Assembly (NCBI GenBank): GCA_017694765.1
Contig: JADIML010000197.1
Span: 1-8,273, forward strand
Direction: 5' to 3'
Source: Candidatus Scybalomonas excrementavium
GTDB taxonomy: Bacteria; Bacillota; Clostridia; Lachnospirales; Lachnospiraceae
DNA: 8,273 nucleotides
Numbering within the stretch: the stretch's first letter is position 1; every line of letters begins with the position of its first letter. The position numbers were made by a program, and so were the translations under genes. Below the pieces are notes generated by a model. That model saw only the letters and a list, made by a program, of their open reading frames with translations. It ran no database searches and was not told the DNA's origin. Of the stretch, positions 6,253 to 8,273 are shown piece by piece.

Positions 6253-6258
6253 AAGGAG
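6253..6258 (+). promoter_or_regulatory. Ribosome binding site of the subunit A gene
   Basis: AAGGAG starts just after the subunit B stop and is 12 nt from the ATG at 6271, slightly longer than ideal. The downstream protein begins with the family-typical short N-terminus leading into YIDYAMSVI, which supports this ATG. Confidence 0.6.
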
Positions 6259-6270
6259 TAAGCAAATTTC

Positions 6271-8273
6271 ATGGATCGTATTTTAAGAACAGATTATACA
6301 GAAGTTATGCAAAAGTCGTATATTGATTATGCGATGAGCGTTATTATAGCAAGAGCGTTACCTGATATTCGAGATGGTTTAAAACCAGTACAACGAAGAA
6401 CCTTATATGATATGATGCAGTTGGGTGTTAAATATGATAAACCTTTCCGTAAATCTGCCCGTATTGTAGGGGATACTATGGGGCGATTTCACCCCCATGG
6501 TGATAGCTCTATTTATGAATCACTTGTTGTCATGTCACAAGAATATAAAAAAGGAATGCCATTAGTTGAAGGACATGGAAACTTTGGTTCTATCGAAGGC
6601 GATGGAGCTGCTGCCATGCGTTATACAGAGGCTCGCCTACAAAAGATTACACAAGAAGCCTTTTTAGCAGATCTTGATAAAGATGTTGTAGATTTTATTC
6701 CAAACTTTGATCAAAACGAAGAAGAGCCAGAAGTATTACCGGTTCGTATTCCAAACCTTCTTGTAAATGGAGCAGAAGGGATAGCCGTTGGTATGGCAAC
6801 TAGTATCCCACCACATAATTTAGCAGAAGTCATAGAAGCTGCTAGAGCTTATATCAAAAATCCTACGATTACGACAGAACAATTATTAGAGGTTATGCAA
6901 GGACCAGATTTTCCAACTGGTGGAGTGATTGTCAATAAAGATGATTTATTATCTATCTATGAAACAGGAAGTGGGAAAATTAAAATTCGAGGAAGCGTTT
7001 CTTTCGAAAAACTAAAAGGTGGAAAAGAAGCGCTTGTTATTACAGAAATTCCATATACAATGGTAGGAGCTGGAATTGGTAAGTTTTTAAATGATGTAGC
7101 CAACTTAATTGAAAATCGTGTTACAACAGATATTGCAGACATATCAAACCAAAGTGGAAAAGATGGAATACGTATTGTTTTAGAATTGAAGAAAAATGCA
7201 GATGCGAGTAAAATTGAAAATCTGCTTTATAAAAAGACGAAGTTAGAAGATACATTTGGTGTCAATATGCTAACAGTTGCAGATGGAAAGCCAGAAGTAA
7301 TCGGACTCAAACAATTTTTTGCTCATTTTACAAAATTTCAATACAGCATTTTAACAAGAAAATATACAACACTATTAAAAGAAGCAAATAAGAAAAAAGA
7401 AATTCAAGAAGGCTTAATTAAGGCTTACGATATCATTGATTTAATTATTGAAATTCTTCGTGGAAGTAAAAATTTAAAGCAGGCAAAAGCATGTCTTGTT
7501 CATGGAGAAGTAGAAGGAATTTCTTTCCGTACGAAAACATCAGAAAAAGAGGCAAAAAATTTATGTTTTACAGAAGCTCAAGCAACTGCCATTTTAGAAA
7601 TGAGATTGTATCGTTTAATTGGATTAGAAATTCATACCTTACAAAAAGAGTATGAAAAAACACTCCAAGATATTGCAAAATATGAAGATATTTTACACAA
7701 TGAATCCAGTATGAGAAAAGTTTTATTAAAGGAATTAGAAGGATTTAAGAAAGAATTTGGAGTTAGTAGAAAGACAGTGATTGAAAATCGTGCAGAAGCA
7801 GTCTATGAAGAAAAACTAGAAGAAACAGAACTTGTTGTACTTATGGATCGTTTAGGATATGTTCGTACGATAGATGTTGCCACTTATGAAAGAAATAAAG
7901 AAGCAGCACATGCAGAGCAGACGCATATAATTCGATGTATGAATACAGATAGGCTTTATCTCTTTACCGACCAAGGTGTTTTACATTCTATCAAAATACT
8001 CGATATCCCATATGGAAAATTTAGAGATAAAGGCGTACCAATTGATAATTTATGCAATTATAAAAGTGCAAATGAACAAATAATTTATCTAGGTGTTGGA
8101 CAGCAAATTGGAGAAAAACAATTACTATTTGGAACCAAATCAGGAATGGTAAAACAAGTAAGTGGCAGTGAGTTTTTAGTGACGAAAAAAGAAGTTATGG
8201 CAACGAAATTAAATGAAGATGATCAAGTATTGTTTGTGAAAGAAGTAGAAGAGCCATATACACAGTTGATTTT
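6271..8273 (+). CDS. parC: Type IIA topoisomerase subunit A (GyrA/ParC family), probable topoisomerase IV ParC, 3'-partial
   Basis: The frame stays open from the ATG to the window end (667 codons plus two bases), so the C-terminus is missing. This is the DNA-cleaving subunit. YIDYAMSVI(I)ARALPDIRDGLKPVQRR occupies about 17-44, and the quinolone-determining helix is GRFHPHGDSSIYES (71-84) with Ser79 and Glu83, the drug-sensitive type of residues. The catalytic pair is R117 and Y118 in AAMRYTE. The tower and coiled-coil gate follow (about 351-510, including AILEMRLYRLIGLE at 440-453). Beta-pinwheel blades begin near 520 (LVVLMDRLGYVRTIDVATYE). At the place where GyrA has QRRGGxG (about 540-550) the sequence reads ERNKEAAHAEQ, so there is no canonical GyrA box. 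This and the residue numbering, which matches pneumococcal ParC, favour topoisomerase IV. It starts 19 bp after the subunit B stop, in one operon. Confidence 0.9.
   Translation, partial: MDRILRTDYTEVMQKSYIDYAMSVIIARALPDIRDGLKPVQRRTLYDMMQLGVKYDKPFRKSARIVGDTMGRFHPHGDSSIYESLVVMSQEYKKGMPLVEGHGNFGSIEGDGAAAMRYTEARLQKITQEAFLADLDKDVVDFIPNFDQNEEEPEVLPVRIPNLLVNGAEGIAVGMATSIPPHNLAEVIEAARAYIKNPTITTEQLLEVMQGPDFPTGGVIVNKDDLLSIYETGSGKIKIRGSVSFEKLKGGKEALVITEIPYTMVGAGIGKFLNDVANLIENRVTTDIADISNQSGKDGIRIVLELKKNADASKIENLLYKKTKLEDTFGVNMLTVADGKPEVIGLKQFFAHFTKFQYSILTRKYTTLLKEANKKKEIQEGLIKAYDIIDLIIEILRGSKNLKQAKACLVHGEVEGISFRTKTSEKEAKNLCFTEAQATAILEMRLYRLIGLEIHTLQKEYEKTLQDIAKYEDILHNESSMRKVLLKELEGFKKEFGVSRKTVIENRAEAVYEEKLEETELVVLMDRLGYVRTIDVATYERNKEAAHAEQTHIIRCMNTDRLYLFTDQGVLHSIKILDIPYGKFRDKGVPIDNLCNYKSANEQIIYLGVGQQIGEKQLLFGTKSGMVKQVSGSEFLVTKKEVMATKLNEDDQVLFVKEVEEPYTQLI

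Overview
The window is AT-rich (roughly one third G+C by eye) with strong Gram-positive Shine-Dalgarno sites. It encodes an HydG [FeFe]-hydrogenase maturase, an XpaC-TelA pair, a cold shock protein, and a type IIA topoisomerase pair away from any visible dnaA/recF origin context. Together these suggest an anaerobic, fermentative Bacillota (Clostridia), probably Lachnospiraceae-like. The family-level guess is inference; no rRNA or other taxonomic marker is present.

Layout. (1) 1-1765, plus strand: the 3' part of xpaC followed by telA, overlapping by 8 bp, as in the xpaC-yaaN pair of Bacillus subtilis. (2) 1766-1950: short intergenic stretch ending in a perfect 38-bp palindrome that probably terminates transcription from both sides. 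(3) 1951-2154, minus strand: a 67-residue cold shock protein with a recognisable promoter about 140 bp upstream and a long, foldable 5' UTR. (4) 2161-2643: divergent region with the csp leader and promoter on the minus strand and, on the plus strand, a candidate promoter and structured leader for hydG. (5) 2644-4062: complete hydG, followed by an intrinsic terminator whose core resembles the csp/telA one. (6) 4120-4331: an extended -10 promoter and a leader of about 150 nt. (7) 4332 to the window end: a two-gene operon for the B and A subunits of a second, topoisomerase IV-like type IIA enzyme. The A subunit is cut by the window end and does not show a canonical GyrA box in the part visible.

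The blocks are functionally separate: a conserved envelope/toxic-anion-associated pair of poorly known function, an RNA chaperone, one enzyme of H-cluster assembly, and a chromosome-segregation topoisomerase. There are no tRNA/rRNA genes, CRISPR arrays, insertion sequences, phage genes or obvious defence systems. I found no clear new multi-gene system. The parts most worth checking are non-coding: the hydG leader, the csp leader, and the related terminator palindromes.
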